From contig CABZJN010000004.1 of assembly GCA_902526085.1 (NCBI GenBank), positions 16,440-80,439 of the forward strand: DNA of 64,000 bases, given 5' to 3'. The stretch comes from an uncultured Pelagibacteraceae bacterium. Lineage in GTDB: Bacteria > Pseudomonadota > Alphaproteobacteria > Pelagibacterales > Pelagibacteraceae. Shown here in pieces: positions 61,984 through 64,000 of this stretch (positions within the stretch are counted from its first letter, which is position 1; each line of letters opens with the position of its first letter). The position numbers and the translations under genes were made by a program. The notes beneath the pieces are model-generated. The model saw only the letters and a list, made by a program, of their open reading frames with translations, was not told where the DNA came from and searched no databases.

Positions 61984-62856
61984 ATGACAAAAAAAATAGG
62001 TTTTATAGGCATAGGCCTGATGGGCCTGCCAATGTCTAAAAATTTAGTAAAAGCTGGATATAATTTAACAGTATTCAATAGATCAAAGAGTAAAGCAGAG
62101 CCACTAAAAGAATTTGGTGCAAAAATTTCAAATACATTAAAAGATGCTGTGGATGGAAGCGATATTGTTATCACAATGTTAACAGATGATACTGCTGTTG
62201 ATGCAGTGATGAATAACGATGATTTTACAAAAAGCTTAAAATCTGGTGCCATAGTTATTGATATGAGTTCAGTTAAACCAACTACAGCAACTAAACATGG
62301 TAATAATTTAAAATTAAAAAATATAAATTATTTGGACGCACCTGTATCTGGAGGAACAATTGGTGCAGAGGAAGCCTCGTTAGCTATAATGGTTGGCGGA
62401 GAGCAAAATATTTTTGACGATGCATTTGATATTTTAAAAAAAATGGGTAACCCAACATTAGTTGGTCCAATTGGAAGTGGACAAGTATCCAAATTAGCAA
62501 ATCAAATCATTGTTGGTTTAGCAATTGGAGCTGTGGCAGAGGCCGTGACTCTTTGTGAAAAAGCAGGAGCTGATCCAAATAAAATGATTAAAGCTTTGTC
62601 AGGTGGTTGGGCAGACAGTAAAGTTTTACAAACACATGGAAAAAGAATGATCGATAAAGATTTTTCTCCTAAAGGCAAAACATCTGGTCAATTAAAAGAT
62701 ATGAATAATATCTTAGAATGTGCCAATAATTATAATACTCATTTACCTATTTCAAATTTGGTTAAAGAAATGTATAAATCTCTTGTTGACAAAGGACATG
62801 GTGAAAGAGACCATAGTTCTCTTTATAAAGAAATTGAAAGGATAAATAATAAATGA
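61984..62856 (+). CDS. 3-hydroxyisobutyrate/tartronate-semialdehyde-reductase-type dehydrogenase
   Basis: Beta-hydroxyacid dehydrogenase of 290 residues: cofactor motif IGFIGIGLMGLPMSKNLVKAG, then the substrate site DAPVSGGTIGAEEASLAIMVGG with conserved Ser-Gly-Gly, and the catalytic Lys in GSGQVSKLANQIIVG. The family includes GarR and HIBADH. After a TRAP importer, oxidation or reduction of a C3-C6 hydroxy acid is likely. It overlaps the following SDR by 4 bases. Confidence 0.9.
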   Translation: MTKKIGFIGIGLMGLPMSKNLVKAGYNLTVFNRSKSKAEPLKEFGAKISNTLKDAVDGSDIVITMLTDDTAVDAVMNNDDFTKSLKSGAIVIDMSSVKPTTATKHGNNLKLKNINYLDAPVSGGTIGAEEASLAIMVGGEQNIFDDAFDILKKMGNPTLVGPIGSGQVSKLANQIIVGLAIGAVAEAVTLCEKAGADPNKMIKALSGGWADSKVLQTHGKRMIDKDFSPKGKTSGQLKDMNNILECANNYNTHLPISNLVKEMYKSLVDKGHGERDHSSLYKEIERINNK

Positions 62857-63596
62857 GTGGAAGATTAGAAGGTAAAAAAATTGTAGTTACAGCAGCAGGC
62901 CAAGGCATCGGAAAAGCAACAGCAATCGCTTTTCATAATGAAGGGGCCCATGTAATAGCAACAGATTTGAATGAAAAAACTTTAGCTGATTTAAATCAAG
63001 AATATCCTAATATTAAAATTAAAACTTTAGATTCTACGGACAATAAAGCAATTTTAGATTTTGTTAAAACTCTCGATGAAGTAAATGTTCTTTTTAATGC
63101 AGTAGGATTTGTTCATCATGGAACAATTTTAGATTGTGAAGAAAAAGATTGGGATTTTTCTTTTGATGTAAACATTAAATCTATGTATTTCATGTGTAGA
63201 GCAATTTTACCGTTAATGGTTAAGCAAAATGGTGGGAGTATAATCAATGTTTCGTCTATTGCCTCCAGTTTAAAAGGTTTACCAAATAGATTTGTTTACG
63301 GCGCTTCAAAAGCTGCAATTATTGGGTTAACTAAGTCTATAGCCTCAGACTTTGTAAAACAAAATATTAGATGTAATTCAATAGCACCAGGAACAGTTTT
63401 CTCTCCTTCTTGGCAAGATAGGGTAAACCAGAGTTCTGATCCTGTTCAAGCTAAGAAAGATTTTATAGCAAGACAACCTATGGGAAGACTAGGAACTGCT
63501 GAAGAAATTGCTTCTATGGCTATTTATTTAGCTGGCGATGAATCAACATTTACAACAGGAAATACATTTTCTGTTGATGGTGGAATGACAATTTAA
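62853..63596 (+). CDS. SDR resembling DHRS6/BDH2 and 2-keto-3-deoxy-L-fuconate dehydrogenase
   Basis: NAD-dependent SDR of 247 residues. It has VTAAGQGIGKATAIAF, the distinctive GFVHHGTILDCEEKDWDFSF, Ser in NVSSIASSLKG and YxxxK as YGASKAA. The end is FSVDGGMTI. The HHGT-CEEKDWD stretch strongly recalls animal DHRS6/BDH2 and bacterial 2-keto-3-deoxy-L-fuconate dehydrogenases. A FAH-family hydrolase gene follows, which is the next enzyme of that non-phosphorylating route. The exact deoxy-keto acid is inferred. Confidence 0.88.
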   Translation: MSGRLEGKKIVVTAAGQGIGKATAIAFHNEGAHVIATDLNEKTLADLNQEYPNIKIKTLDSTDNKAILDFVKTLDEVNVLFNAVGFVHHGTILDCEEKDWDFSFDVNIKSMYFMCRAILPLMVKQNGGSIINVSSIASSLKGLPNRFVYGASKAAIIGLTKSIASDFVKQNIRCNSIAPGTVFSPSWQDRVNQSSDPVQAKKDFIARQPMGRLGTAEEIASMAIYLAGDESTFTTGNTFSVDGGMTI

Positions 63597-63612
63597 ATAT
63601 AAAGGAGAAACA

Positions 63613-64000
63613 ATGAAACTATTAAGAGTAGGTCAAAAAGGAAAAGAAAAACCAGCAATTTTAGACGCTGATGGAAAAATAAGAGACATAAGTTCTCACA
63701 TAAACGATTTAAACCCAGAAAATTTAAATTTTGAAACAATTTCAAAAATTCAAAGCGCAGACACATTAAGTCTTCCTGAACTTTCATCTAATCAAAGAGT
63801 AGGTTCATGCATTACAAGTCCTGGAAAATTTGTAGCAATAGGACTTAATTATTCAGATCATGCAGCTGAAGTCGGTGCTGATATTCCTAAAGAACCAATA
63901 ATGTTTATGAAAGCGACTAGCTCAATGTGCGGTCCTAATGATGATGTAGAAATAGTCTCTGGATCAAAAAAACTAGATTGGGAAGTTGAACTTGGAATTG
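63613..64000 (+). CDS. FAH-family diketo-acid hydrolase, N-terminal part (cut by window edge)
   Basis: Fumarylacetoacetate-hydrolase-fold protein; 129 residues are visible with no stop. The start (ATG 63613, after AAAGGAGAAA) opens MKLLRVGQKGKEKPAILD, and the family core has IGLNYSDHAAEVGADIPKEPIMFMK and LDWEVELGI, which holds the first acidic metal ligands. Paired with the preceding SDR, it may hydrolyse a 2,4-diketo-3-deoxy acid to pyruvate and a short acid such as lactate. Other FAH reactions remain possible until the rest is seen. Confidence 0.88.
   Translation, partial: MKLLRVGQKGKEKPAILDADGKIRDISSHINDLNPENLNFETISKIQSADTLSLPELSSNQRVGSCITSPGKFVAIGLNYSDHAAEVGADIPKEPIMFMKATSSMCGPNDDVEIVSGSKKLDWEVELGI

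Noticed and set aside
1..64000. Looked for phage, insertion sequence, toxin-antitoxin, CRISPR, tRNA and integration signs.
   Set aside because: No transposase, integrase, repeat array or tRNA-like fold was seen, and gaps between genes are all under 300 bases.

Overview
The window is very AT-rich and densely coded. Its proteins are rich in Lys, Asn and Ile, many neighbouring genes overlap by 1 to 8 bases, and no gap between genes reaches 300 bases. Gene families and layout fit an AT-rich marine alphaproteobacterium of the SAR11 (Pelagibacterales) kind. That placement is an inference from gene content and composition; no rRNA or other marker was available. I see no rRNA, tRNA, insertion sequence, phage gene or CRISPR array.

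Bases 1-20,660 are mostly housekeeping: RNase E (cut by the left edge), penicillin-binding protein 1A, release factor 2 with its programmed frameshift, a large AsmA-like envelope protein, tyrosyl-tRNA synthetase, anhydromuramate kinase and a small alpha/beta hydrolase. An eight-gene iron-sulfur operon follows (iscR-sufBCDSUTA), driven by a promoter that carries a near-consensus IscR box. Then come glutamine synthetase, with a possible 45-residue protein downstream, a YbaK-type deacylase and an EamA permease.

Bases 20,660-64,000 form a long catabolic region for sugars, polyols and sugar acids. It starts with an inositol set (iolG, a second Gfo/Idh/MocA dehydrogenase, iolE, and iolD further on). 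Between iolE and iolD lie two separate groups of unusual genes: a minus-strand run (PanE-like reductase, two 2-oxoglutarate/Fe(II) oxygenases, a 2-hydroxyacid dehydrogenase), and a DUF1907 metalloprotein with a PanB-like barrel protein, an HpaI-type aldolase and an aldehyde dehydrogenase. Four solute-binding-protein transporters of four classes follow: a ribose-type ABC system with FucU and ribokinase; a TctCBA system with an SDR and a ROK kinase; a glucose/mannose-type (Gts) ABC system with an SDR and a Gfo/Idh/MocA enzyme; and a TRAP system flanked by sugar-acid dehydratases (UxaA, IlvD/Edd), dehydrogenases and the final two steps of a fucose-like non-phosphorylating pathway. The last gene is cut by the right edge.

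Two features of the layout stand out. All four binding-protein genes have a similar purine-rich ribosome site and are followed directly by a hairpin terminator, with more operon genes just beyond; in one case the terminator lies inside the next coding sequence. No recognisable DNA-binding regulator is encoded between about 19.3 and 64 kb, although this stretch holds at least four uptake systems and their pathways.
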